15,029 nt of DNA from Akkermansiaceae bacterium (GCA_025457805.1 JALOTR010000008.1:1-15029), one strand, 5' to 3'. Shown: positions 1 through 6,326, counted from the stretch's first letter. Notes: generated from the sequence alone by a model not told the origin. Numbers and translations are program-made.

Positions 1-34
1 GACCGGGGGCTTGGGAAAGTTTGGCGAGAGGGGC

Positions 35-751
35 TTATTCCAGCTCAGTGCTGCCTTCCACGCTGTTGTTCCGCACCACGGGTTTTGGGGTGTTTTCCTT
101 GCTCTGGAGGTTTCCACCTACCTGGTTGCCGGTGAGGGTGCCGCGGCCTTTGTTGCCGAAGAATTGCAGGTCGCTCTTCACCAAGTTGTCAGTGACGAGG
201 AAATTTCCGCCTTCGTTTTGAACGAGTTGGATGTTTCCGCCGACGGAGTTGGCCAGCACGCGGATGGCTCCTTTGCTGAATTCCGCCTGCACGTCGCCGC
301 TGATCACGGAATTTTGAACCAGCAGGACATCCGCCTTTCCGGCGATGGAGCCGCGGGTGACTTGGACGTTTCCGCCCACCTTGGTGCTGCCGCCGATGAG
401 GACCGAGCGGGTCTTGTTGCCCTGGACGTCGCCATTGATCTGGGTGCTCTGGCTGATGTCGATCAGAGTCGAGCCATTGCCCTGGATGTTGCCTTCCACC
501 GTGGCCCCACGGACGAAAAGCTTGGCGCCGGCGCGGACGATCACGTTCCCCTTGATGGTCGTGCCGTTGAGGACGCAGGTGGTGTTGCGGGCGATCACGA
601 CGTTGTCATCGATGGTGCGCGGGCCGACGTTGCCCCGGAGCACGACATCCGCGTGGGACGCCAGCGAGGAGAGGACAAACATCGCTCCGGCCGCAATGGA
701 TGCCAGCGAGCGGGAGAACTGTGGAATGCGTGGGGATGGATTGGTTTTCAT
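35..751 (-). CDS. Secreted beta-helix repeat protein (bactofilin-like/polymer-forming appearance), 238 aa
   Basis: The protein starts with a classical signal peptide: basic start, hydrophobic stretch at about residues 16-31 and probable cleavage after SHA at residue 34. The rest is a ladder of short strands about 20-23 residues apart, each carrying a Gly-Asn/Asp-hydrophobic-Gln type turn (GNV, GNIQ, GDVQ, GGNVQ, SGDVQ, GGNIQ, SDLQ, GGNLQ), about eight rungs. This is what a right-handed parallel beta-helix looks like and resembles bactofilin or DUF342-type repeats, but bactofilins are cytoplasmic and this one appears exported. There is no catalytic motif, membrane anchor or sorting signal, so it is probably a periplasmic or surface structural protein. 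It is divergent from the RRM gene. No Shine-Dalgarno precedes the ATG at 751. The ORF is confident; the function is unknown. Confidence 0.75.
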   Translation of the reverse strand: MKTNPSPRIPQFSRSLASIAAGAMFVLSSLASHADVVLRGNVGPRTIDDNVVIARNTTCVLNGTTIKGNVIVRAGAKLFVRGATVEGNIQGNGSTLIDISQSTQINGDVQGNKTRSVLIGGSTKVGGNVQVTRGSIAGKADVLLVQNSVISGDVQAEFSKGAIRVLANSVGGNIQLVQNEGGNFLVTDNLVKSDLQFFGNKGRGTLTGNQVGGNLQSKENTPKPVVRNNSVEGSTELE

Positions 752-1237
752 GGGGTTGTGGAGTTGGGGTTGGGATTGGAGTTGCGAATCAAGGCTTCAG
801 ACTGGCGCAAAAACGGATTGATTCAAACGAAGTGAAATCTTTTCCGCCAGTGCCGAATTTTCACAAAATCCCCCCTTCCGAGTTCCAGTCTTGCCATTGC
901 CGGGAAACAACGTAGCCTCACGGGCGAGCAGGTTTTTCCAACCTCCGAAGCCCCATTCCGGTCGAACGCTAGTTTGTTCCACGCCTTCCTACACGGTGGT
1001 GGAATCGATCGGCGGCCCAGGAAACCGGATCCTCCTGCCTCACGGGCGGCGGCGCAAACCGGATCCGTCCCGACAGGTTGGAGTTCCTTTCCGCAAGCCG
1101 TTGCGGAGCTTCACCCCGGCACCCAAAAAGCCGGTTTTGTCGGGATTTCCTCCGGCCAGCACAAGGTCCTACCAGCACCAGCGGGCCTACCCAAACCCGC
1201 CGCGCCGGGCCACCCGAAACCATACCCATGTGACACC
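752..1237. other. Divergent intergenic region, 486 bp, with a structured leader
   Basis: No credible gene lies here; long open frames cross it only because stops are rare in this GC-rich DNA. It must hold the promoters of both flanking divergent genes, but no convincing -35/-10 pair was seen. It contains a 12-bp direct repeat GCCTCACGGGCG (915-926 and 1037-1048), an 11-bp direct repeat AAACCGGATCC (1022-1032 and 1056-1066), and the multi-stem structure at 1059-1155 described separately. Confidence 0.6.
1059..1155 (+). promoter_or_regulatory. Candidate structured RNA leader (three-way junction) upstream of the RRM gene
   Basis: Complementary segments nest into one branched fold: an outer helix CCGGA 1059-1063 with TCCGG 1151-1155; P1 CCCGACA 1069-1075 with TGTCGGG 1138-1144; P2 CCGCAA 1091-1096 with TTGCGG 1101-1106 closing a GCCG loop; and P3 CCGGC 1116-1120 with GCCGG 1130-1134 closing an A-rich 9-nt loop. 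P2 and P3 sit side by side inside P1. It ends 82 nt before the ATG of an RNA-binding protein, so leader-mediated or autogenous control is plausible. The pairing is visible; transcription, conservation and function are inferred. No U-tract follows, so it is not an intrinsic terminator. Confidence 0.4.
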
Positions 1238-2401
1238 ATGTCAAACGCAACACAATCATCCCATTCATCGGGAGACAGTCGGCGCCGCCGTTCACGCGGC
1301 GGTAAGAATCGCAACAACAACCACGAAAACCGCCGCGGCGGAGATCGCGAAAACCGTGGTGAGCGCGGCGAACGCGGTGATCGGGGAGATCGCGGCCCGC
1401 GGGATCACAACCGCAGTTCGAATTCCAATTCCAATTCCAACTCCAACCGCGCCGAGGAATTCCGTCCCCAGGCACCGCGCCGCACCTACGCTCCGCCCAA
1501 GCTGACCCTCTGGCAGAAATTGCTCAACATGGTCGGTCTCTACAAGGCCCCCACCCCACCCGCCCGTGGCTCGATCCAAGCAGAGGCCAAAAAGCCCCGC
1601 GAAGAATCCGCACCACGTCCCGCCAAGTCGAACACCCGCAACGCCCGCACCACCGACGGCCCAGCCGCCGAGAAAACCGAGCGCAGCGGCGAGCGTCCGC
1701 CCAAGCGCGAGCGCGCTGAACGCGGCGAGCGTGGCGAGCGTGGGGAAAGAAGCGAACGCGGCAGCCGCCAAGGCGACCGCCCGCGCGGTGGCGACGGCTC
1801 GACCGTGGAATCGCCCCGCGTCTATGTGGGAAATCTTTCCTACGACGTCAGCGAGCAAGACCTCCAGGAGCTCTTCAAGGGCATCGGTGCGGTGCGCAAC
1901 GTGGAAATCGTTTACAATCGCAGCACCCACCGCTCCAAAGGCTACGGATTCGTCGAAATGCTCCGCATGGACGAAGCCGTCCGCTCTGTGGAAGTGCTTC
2001 ACGATCAACCCTTCATGGGCCGCAAACTGATTGTTTCCGGAGCCAAATCCAAAGGTCAGGACGAGCGTGAGGACAACGAAGAGCGCCCCGAGCGCGAGCC
2101 GCGTCCGATCGTCGTGGCCCCGATGCCGGCTGCGGCTACCGCTGTGGCTGCCACCGCTGCCGCGACAGCCGCCGTCGTCGATGCACCCGCCGCGACCGAG
2201 ACTCAAGCCGAAGCAGAAGAACCCGTCATCCAGACGATCATCGAAAACGTGACCCCGGCCGAAGCCGCCGCTGAGGCCGCTGAGGCTGCTGAAACCGTGG
2301 AAGCCACGGCCGAGGCAGTGGAAGCCGCCGCCCCCAGCGCCGACGACCTCGTTTCCAAATACGGCTTCGACGAACCCGCCGAAAAGCCCCAGCAACCCTG
2401 A
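1238..2401 (+). CDS. RRM-domain RNA-binding protein with RG-rich N-terminus and acidic Ala/Glu-rich tail, 387 aa
   Basis: A single RNA recognition motif spans about residues 193-275, with RNP2 VYVGNL (195-200) and RNP1 KGYGFVEM (234-241), including the RNA-stacking aromatic positions. Before it lies a basic low-complexity region of RGG/ERGERGDRG repeats, an SNSNSN tract, a short amphipathic hydrophobic segment (LTLWQKLLNMVGLYK, about 89-103) and a second ERGERGER block. After it come about 110 residues rich in Ala and Glu, ending in an acidic tail. The family binds single-stranded RNA and acts in mRNA metabolism or cold adaptation; the disordered flanks suggest multivalent RNA binding. The frame is open upstream to 974, but the ATG at 1238 is preferred because the protein-like RG composition begins there and the upstream DNA folds as RNA. 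The gene is followed by a strong terminator and is probably monocistronic. Confidence 0.88.
   Translation: MSNATQSSHSSGDSRRRRSRGGKNRNNNHENRRGGDRENRGERGERGDRGDRGPRDHNRSSNSNSNSNSNRAEEFRPQAPRRTYAPPKLTLWQKLLNMVGLYKAPTPPARGSIQAEAKKPREESAPRPAKSNTRNARTTDGPAAEKTERSGERPPKRERAERGERGERGERSERGSRQGDRPRGGDGSTVESPRVYVGNLSYDVSEQDLQELFKGIGAVRNVEIVYNRSTHRSKGYGFVEMLRMDEAVRSVEVLHDQPFMGRKLIVSGAKSKGQDEREDNEERPEREPRPIVVAPMPAAATAVAATAAATAAVVDAPAATETQAEAEEPVIQTIIENVTPAEAAAEAAEAAETVEATAEAVEAAAPSADDLVSKYGFDEPAEKPQQP
1421..1444 (+). repeat. 6-bp coding microsatellite (AATTCC-type, 4 units)
   Basis: Three exact AATTCC units and one AACTCC unit run in tandem inside the RRM gene and encode its Ser-Asn repeat. Being 6 bp long, copy-number changes keep the frame, so the linker length could vary between strains. 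Confidence 0.8.
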
Positions 2402-2459
2402 GCCCTCAGACCCAGACCCGCGCCGGAGCCCCAAGCTCTCAGGCCTCTCAACATCAACC

Positions 2460-2494
2460 GCCCCCGTCCCGCTCACCCGGGCCGGGGGCTTTTT
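2460..2494 (+). terminator. Rho-independent terminator of the RRM gene
   Basis: An 11-position GC-rich stem (2460-2470 with 2479-2489, one mismatch) closes an 8-nt loop and is followed directly by TTTTT (2490-2494). It lies about 60 bp after the RRM stop codon. No T-run follows on the opposite strand, so it should not serve the convergent trpC-side transcript. Confidence 0.88.
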
Positions 2495-2519
2495 CAGGCC
2501 CCAGCGCTGCCCAACTGGG

Positions 2520-2540
2520 TTCCAGAGAAAATACGTAGTC
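2520..2540. repeat. Partial copy of the TTCCAGAGAAA direct repeat
   Basis: This short stretch begins with TTCCAGAGAAA and ends in GTAGT. It matches the first 20 or so bases of the two longer copies downstream with a few changes and then diverges. It looks like a truncated member of the same repeat. Confidence 0.5.
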
Positions 2541-2584
2541 CGTACTTGTCAGGTTTTGGTCGCGGATCACGCTGAAAAACAGAT

Positions 2585-2654
2585 TTCCAGAGAAATAATG
2601 TAGTTTTGCGCTTGATGGATTCCGGGGCGGTGGGAGGCGAGCTGGGGGCATCGG
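2585..2654. repeat. Intergenic direct repeat, copy 1 (70 bp)
   Basis: Together with the copy at 2669-2739 this forms a pair of about 70-bp direct repeats that differ at only a few bases plus a single-base indel. Both begin TTCCAGAGAAATAATG, share TTTTGCGCTTGATGGATTCC and end in CATCGG. They fill most of the 350-bp gap (2402-2751) between the RRM terminator and the small membrane protein gene. The short minus-strand open frames across them are not credible genes. Confidence 0.85.
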
Positions 2655-2668
2655 CGAAACCGATCGTA

Positions 2669-2739
2669 TTCCAGAGAAATAATGCAGTTTTGCGCTTGAT
2701 GGATTCCGGGGGCGGCGGGAGGCGAACTGGGGACATCGG
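2669..2739. repeat. Intergenic direct repeat, copy 2 (71 bp)
   Basis: Second copy of the repeat at 2585-2654, in the same orientation and separated from it by 14 bp. It differs by a few substitutions and one extra G in the G-rich part. No terminal inverted repeat or transposase is visible, so this is a repeat unit and not an insertion sequence. Confidence 0.85.
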
Positions 2740-2751
2740 GACACCGCTCGA

Positions 2752-2895
2752 TCACGGGTCCTCCTTGTCTTGGTCTTTGCGTCGATTTTTACCGCGGCAG
2801 AGGAACCACCAGAAGAGTCCCCCATGCGCCAGGATGACCAGCACGGCGGCGGCCAAGGCGATCCAGAGGGCGGGGTTCGCGGCGAGGTGGGTCAC
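2752..2895 (-). CDS. Small single-pass membrane protein, 47 aa, translationally coupled to trpC
   Basis: A GTG start at 2895-2893 overlaps the trpC stop in the sequence GTGA, the usual mark of translational coupling. The product has a short N-terminus, one hydrophobic segment at about residues 9-33 (rich in Ala, Leu, Val, Ile and Trp, ending FWWFLC), then a strongly charged tail RGKNRRKDQDKEDP. The positive-inside rule predicts a cytoplasmic C-terminus. It is too short for standard gene calling. I do not recognise a family. Its support is the exact overlap, the clean membrane-protein pattern and the charged tail; the function is unknown and a link to tryptophan synthesis is only suggested by position. 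Confidence 0.6.
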   Translation of the reverse strand: MTHLAANPALWIALAAAVLVILAHGGLFWWFLCRGKNRRKDQDKEDP

Positions 2896-3680
2896 GATAG
2901 TTCCAGCTCCAAGTAGGCCTCGACTTCCCTCGATGGGTCGTGGGCCCGCATCAGCGCCTCGCCGATGAGCACAGCGTTGGCTCCCGCCTCAAGGACGCGC
3001 ATGGCGTCCGCCGGGGTCTTGATGCCGCTTTCGGAAACGAGCAGCACGTCGTCTGGCACTTCCTCGGCAAGGCGCTCGGTGGTTTCCAGATCGACTTCGA
3101 AGGTTTTGAGGTTGCGGTTGTTCACGCCGATGAGGTCCGCGCCAAGTTCCAGCGCGCGCTCCATTTCGCGCAGGTCGTGGACTTCCACGAGCACATCGAG
3201 CATGAAGGACTTCGCCTCATCGTAGAGGCGGCGCAGGGTTTCGTCATCCAGCGCGGCGACGATCAGCAAAATGGCATCCGCCCCGGACACAGCCGCCTCG
3301 TGGATTTGCACCTCGTGGATGGTGAAATCCTTGCGCAAGAGCGGCGCGCTGGAGAATTTGGAAATTTGCGTGAGATAACTCAGCGAGCCTTGGAAATATT
3401 TTTCGTCGGTCAGGATGGACAAACAAGACGCTCCGCCGTCGATGTAGCGCTTGGCTTGGCGGACTGGGTCGAAATCCGGATCGATCAATCCCACGGAAGG
3501 CGACGCCTTTTTCACCTCTGCGATCACTCCCAAGCGGCCCGGCCCGCGGTCGATGGCGGCGCGGAATCCGCCGAAGTCGTTGCGTTGCAAGGCGGCGGCC
3601 CGCAACATGGCGGCGCGGGGCATGAGGGCTTCGACTTCCAGGTGCTTGGTGGCGATGATTTCTGCGAGCTTGTCGGACAT
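2892..3680 (-). CDS. trpC: Indole-3-glycerol-phosphate synthase, 262 aa
   Basis: This is the (beta/alpha)8-barrel enzyme that converts CdRP (1-(2-carboxyphenylamino)-1-deoxyribulose 5-phosphate) to indole-3-glycerol phosphate, with loss of CO2 and water, in cytosolic tryptophan synthesis. All hallmark motifs are present: IAEVKKASPS (53-62, with E55 and K57), LLRKDF with catalytic K117, LVEVH with E166, GVNNRNL (185-191), SESGI with E217 and the phosphate-binding LIGEALM (238-244). The length is normal for a monofunctional TrpC. The frame is open back to 3890, but that extension is the antisense translation of the tRNA gene; the ATG at 3680 starts the conserved protein. No other trp genes are nearby, so the pathway is dispersed. 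The gene is coupled to the small membrane protein downstream. Confidence 0.96.
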   Translation of the reverse strand: MSDKLAEIIATKHLEVEALMPRAAMLRAAALQRNDFGGFRAAIDRGPGRLGVIAEVKKASPSVGLIDPDFDPVRQAKRYIDGGASCLSILTDEKYFQGSLSYLTQISKFSSAPLLRKDFTIHEVQIHEAAVSGADAILLIVAALDDETLRRLYDEAKSFMLDVLVEVHDLREMERALELGADLIGVNNRNLKTFEVDLETTERLAEEVPDDVLLVSESGIKTPADAMRVLEAGANAVLIGEALMRAHDPSREVEAYLELELS

Positions 3681-3737
3681 GGCGTGCGGCAAAAGAAAAG
3701 CACAGCCCGGCGAATGAACACCGAAAATTTGTAAATT

Positions 3738-3770
3738 TTGGCTTGCCCACCATCCGCGCCGATGTAGAAA
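3738..3770 (+). promoter_or_regulatory. Possible promoter of the tRNA-Gly gene
   Basis: Upstream of the tRNA lie TTGCCC (3743-3748) and TAGAAA (3765-3770) with a 16-bp spacer, or alternatively TTGGCT (3738-3743) with TGTAGA (3763-3768). Either would start transcription near 3777, about 14 nt before the mature tRNA. The match to the sigma-70 consensus is only moderate. Confidence 0.4.
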
Positions 3771-3790
3771 GCGCCCACGCGTTTCGCAAC

Positions 3791-3865
3791 GCGGGCGTAG
3801 CTCAGTGGTAGAGCGCCACCTTGCCAAGGTGGATGTCGTGAGTTCGAATCTCATCGCCCGCTCCA
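3791..3865 (+). tRNA. tRNA-Gly (anticodon GCC), CCA encoded
   Basis: A complete cloverleaf: acceptor stem GCGGGCG (3791-3797) pairs with CGCCCGC (3855-3861), D arm GCTC/GAGC, anticodon stem CCACC/GGTGG around loop TTGCCAA with anticodon GCC at 3823-3825, and T arm GTGAG/CTCAT with loop TTCGAAT. Discriminator U is followed by genomically encoded CCA (3863-3865). It reads GGC and GGU glycine codons. A 6-bp hairpin CGCGTT/AACGCG (3778-3783 with 3788-3793) could form in the 5' leader and overlaps the first three acceptor bases. Confidence 0.97.
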
Positions 3866-3889
3866 TTTTTTCCCTGTTTCTCCCAATCA

Positions 3890-3919
3890 TTGGCGGCCTC
3901 GGCCGCCTTTTTTTATCAT
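3890..3919 (+). promoter_or_regulatory. Possible prmA promoter overlapping the tRNA terminator
   Basis: TTGGCG (3890-3895) and TATCAT (3914-3919) are separated by 18 bp, and the spacer is the terminator hairpin DNA itself. A start near 3926 would give a leader of roughly 15 nt. It is weak by sequence but addresses how prmA is expressed immediately behind a terminator. Confidence 0.3.
3892..3914 (+). terminator. Rho-independent terminator after tRNA-Gly
   Basis: Stem GGCGGC (3892-3897) with GCCGCC (3902-3907), loop CTCG, followed by seven T (3908-3914). It lies 26 bp after the tRNA CCA end and only 27 bp before the prmA start codon. Confidence 0.88.
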
Positions 3920-3941
3920 CCGCTTACCAGCCGAAGCTCCC

Positions 3942-4805
3942 ATGTTTGTTTGGTCGAAACTCTCCGCCGTGAAATGGATGGACGCCTGGGAAGAGCGCTT
4001 TGCAGGAAATCCGAATCTCGTCATCGAGTATCTCAAGGGCGGCCAATCGATCCGTGTGCGGGTGTTTTGTGAAACCGAAAAAGCGGCGCTGGCCATTTCC
4101 AAACAATTCGGCGGCACAGTCCGCAAGGTGTCCGGAGCGGATTGGAACAAGCCCGTCGCCCCGCCGCGCCCGGTGAAGGTGCGGGATGTGTTTCTGCTGA
4201 CCGCTGAGACCCAAAGCAAAGCGATCGCCACCATCCAGAAAGCCCACCCGAAGCGGCAAATCATTTCCATCCCGCCGGAAATGGCCTTCGGCACCGGCGA
4301 CCACGCCACGACCTCCTCCTGTTTGCGAATGCTGGTGGACATCGGTCGCGAACGCAAAGGGACCGATTGGACGGTCGCCGATCTCGGCGCGGGCACCGGC
4401 GTGCTCGCCATCGCCGCCCGCAAGCTCGGCGCGGGAGAAACTTATGCCTGCGACTTCGATCCCTTCGCCGTCGCTGCTGCGGCGCGCAATGCGGTTCGCA
4501 ATCAAACTCCTGATATCATTTGCAAAGAACAGGATGTCTTGAAATGGAAGCCGCGCAAAAAAGGCTATGATGTGGTGATGGCCAATATCTTTTCCACCGT
4601 GCTGATCCAGGCATGGCCCGTCATCGCCAAGTCGCTTGCTCCCGGCGGCGATTTGATTGTTTCCGGAATTCTATCCAGCCAGGCATGGGACGTCTTCACC
4701 GCCGCCGCCTCCAATGGCCTTGGTTTCACCAAAGTGATCACCAAAGGCAAATGGGTCACCGCACGCGGCGGGCATTTGCATGACTTGATCGCGGCGCAAA
4801 GTTGA
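3942..4805 (+). CDS. prmA: Ribosomal protein L11 methyltransferase (PrmA family), 287 aa
   Basis: PrmA is a SAM-dependent methyltransferase that trimethylates lysines and the N-terminus of ribosomal protein L11. The family signature AFGTGDHATT is at residues 115-124. The SAM-binding glycine loop DLGAGTGVLAIAA (147-159), the acidic ribose-binding end of the next strand (CDFDP, 170-174) and motif IV MANIF (213-217) follow in order. The N-terminal 80-90 residues correspond to the substrate-recognition domain. The length is normal. The conserved core is clear, although the N-terminus is divergent, so another protein substrate cannot be excluded. There is no Shine-Dalgarno before the ATG. The gene ends 6 bp from the convergent mutM stop codon. 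Confidence 0.93.
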   Translation: MFVWSKLSAVKWMDAWEERFAGNPNLVIEYLKGGQSIRVRVFCETEKAALAISKQFGGTVRKVSGADWNKPVAPPRPVKVRDVFLLTAETQSKAIATIQKAHPKRQIISIPPEMAFGTGDHATTSSCLRMLVDIGRERKGTDWTVADLGAGTGVLAIAARKLGAGETYACDFDPFAVAAAARNAVRNQTPDIICKEQDVLKWKPRKKGYDVVMANIFSTVLIQAWPVIAKSLAPGGDLIVSGILSSQAWDVFTAAASNGLGFTKVITKGKWVTARGGHLHDLIAAQS

Positions 4806-4811
4806 GTGATA

Positions 4812-5627
4812 TCATTTCTGGCAGGCCGGACACCAATACGTCGATCGCTGGCCGAGCACTTCATGGCGGATGGCTCTGCCGCAATTCCGACAGGGCTCAC
4901 CTTTGCGTTCGTACACAAACAATCGCTGGCGAAAATAACCGGGCTCGCCATCGGAGTTAAGGAAATCCCGCAAGGTGGTGCCACCTTCCTCGATCGAGTC
5001 TGTTAGAACCGCGCGGATCGACTCCACCAGTTTCGCAAGCCGGGGTCGGGTGAGTTTTTTCGCCGGGGTGCGCGGTCGGATGCCCGCGCGGAACAAAGCT
5101 TCCGAGGCATAAATATTTCCCACACCCACCACCGTGCTTGCATCCATGATCACCAGCTTGATGGCCGCGCTGCGTTTCGCACAGGCGGCATGCAGGTGGG
5201 CCATGTGGAAATTTTCCTCCAGCGGCTCGGGCCCGAGATGGCTCAACAAGGGATGGCTCATCGGATCGCCGGTGAGTCTCAGCACGATGCCGAAGCGCCG
5301 TGGATCATGAAAACGCAGTTGTTTTCCATTGCCCAGCGAGATGCCGACGTGATCGTGCTTCTTCCATGGATCCGATGGCGAGATCACCCGCAGGCTGCCG
5401 GACATGCCGAGATGGATCAACACCTGGCTGCCATCATCAATTTCCAACAAGAGATACTTCGAGCGCCGCCTCACGCCCAGAATCGTCCGTCCTTCAATTT
5501 GATCGATATCATCAGAGATCGGCTGGCGCAGATCGCGGCGGCGGATGATTACTTCCATCACTTCCACCCCGGTCACGTGGGGTGAGATTCCGCGGCGGGT
5601 GGTTTCGACTTCGGGCAGTTCCGGCAT
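4812..5627 (-). CDS. mutM: Formamidopyrimidine-DNA glycosylase (Fpg/MutM), 271 aa
   Basis: This is the bifunctional base-excision repair enzyme that removes 8-oxoguanine and formamidopyrimidines and nicks the abasic site. The N-terminus MPELPEVET carries catalytic Pro2 and Glu3, with Glu6; Lys57 (SKYLL) contacts the DNA phosphate. HLGMSG (72-77) and HDPRRFG (107-113) hold the void-filling residues. The helix-two-turn-helix GVGNIYASE is at 168-176. The C-terminal zinc finger has all four cysteines (246, 249, 266, 269) and the conserved QRSTYWC. All catalytic residues are intact and the length is standard. The gene is last in the minus-strand run, 32 bp after the hemolysin III-like gene. Confidence 0.97.
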   Translation of the reverse strand: MPELPEVETTRRGISPHVTGVEVMEVIIRRRDLRQPISDDIDQIEGRTILGVRRRSKYLLLEIDDGSQVLIHLGMSGSLRVISPSDPWKKHDHVGISLGNGKQLRFHDPRRFGIVLRLTGDPMSHPLLSHLGPEPLEENFHMAHLHAACAKRSAAIKLVIMDASTVVGVGNIYASEALFRAGIRPRTPAKKLTRPRLAKLVESIRAVLTDSIEEGGTTLRDFLNSDGEPGYFRQRLFVYERKGEPCRNCGRAIRHEVLGQRSTYWCPACQK

Positions 5628-5659
5628 GGTTCAAGAGATGGAAAATCAGTTAGGCTGCA

Positions 5660-6316
5660 TCAACCCAGCACATAGTGACATGCGGCGATCACATGGCAGA
5701 CACTGCCCCCGAGGACAAACAAATGCCAGATGGCGTGATTGAAGGGGAGACGATTCCATGCGAAGAAGATCACGCCCAAAGTATAGGCAAGTCCGCCTGC
5801 CGCAAGCCACACAATGCCTGCGACCGGCATTCCGCGGAACAGTGGACCTACGGCCAGCACGATGAGCCAACCCATTACGAGATAGAGCATCGTCGAGATC
5901 CAATGATCCTTTTTCCCCTTCCACAGTGTTTTCATCAACACACCGCCCAAGGCCATCGACCACACCGCACCAAACAAGGACCAGCCCCAGGGACCGCGCA
6001 GCGTGATGAGGGTGAATGGCGTATAGGACCCCGCGATGAGCAGATAGATGCAGGCGTGGTCCAGCGATTGGAAGCGCGCCTTCCACCGTGGTGATGTGAA
6101 AAAATGATAGAGCGTGGAGGACGAGTAGAGCAGGATGAGCGATGATCCAAACACCAGGGCGGAGACTGTCTGCAAAAGATCCCCGACCGATAGATATAAC
6201 ATCACACTGAGCGCCGCGATGGAAAAGACCACGCCGATGGCATGCGTGACGAGGCTGGCCACCTCTTCCCGATGGGTGTCGCACAAGTCAGAGCGTTGGG
6301 AATCGGGAATCAGCAT
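5660..6316 (-). CDS. Hemolysin III / PAQR family seven-helix membrane protein, 218 aa
   Basis: The protein is almost entirely hydrophobic with about seven membrane segments. It carries the PAQR motifs in order: REEVASLVTHAIG (16-28), SSxxxYH-type SSSTLYH (65-71), DHACIYLLIAGSYTPF (86-101) and the last-helix HAIWHLFVLGGS (194-205) with two histidines four apart. In the family these Asp/His residues bind a metal, and bacterial members are annotated hemolysin III or YqfA; the haemolytic role is doubtful and the substrate is unknown. An upstream ATG at 6334 would add six residues, but GGAGGA inside that stretch lies 10 nt before the ATG at 6316, so the latter is preferred. It lies 51 bp after the POT gene and 32 bp before mutM on the same strand. 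Confidence 0.92.
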   Translation of the reverse strand: MLIPDSQRSDLCDTHREEVASLVTHAIGVVFSIAALSVMLYLSVGDLLQTVSALVFGSSLILLYSSSTLYHFFTSPRWKARFQSLDHACIYLLIAGSYTPFTLITLRGPWGWSLFGAVWSMALGGVLMKTLWKGKKDHWISTMLYLVMGWLIVLAVGPLFRGMPVAGIVWLAAGGLAYTLGVIFFAWNRLPFNHAIWHLFVLGGSVCHVIAACHYVLG

Positions 6317-6326
6317 GAAAACGTAT

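Noticed and set aside
11..835. 274-aa plus-strand ORF opposite the beta-helix gene
   Set aside because: It is antisense to a protein with a signal peptide and regular repeats; its own sequence has no domain features.
974..1237. N-terminal extension of the RRM protein
   Set aside because: The frame is open but the sequence does not resemble the RG-rich protein, and the DNA forms a structured RNA; the ATG at 1238 fits better.
1292..2476. 394-aa minus-strand ORF opposite the RRM gene
   Set aside because: It is the shadow of a repetitive GC-rich coding region (Gly/Ala/Phe-rich) and crosses the terminator; no motif is present.
2585..2739. CRISPR array
   Set aside because: Only two long copies with a 14-bp gap, no unique spacers of regular size and no cas genes.
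2454..2825. Minus-strand ORFs (up to 123 aa) over the direct repeats
   Set aside because: The repeated peptide segments only reflect the repeated DNA, and the frames run through the terminator of the RRM gene and overlap the better-supported 47-aa gene.
3681..3890. Extension of trpC upstream by 70 residues
   Set aside because: This part is the antisense translation of the tRNA-Gly gene and its flank; it contains the well-known spurious MRFELTTSTLARW-type peptide. The conserved TrpC start is at 3680.
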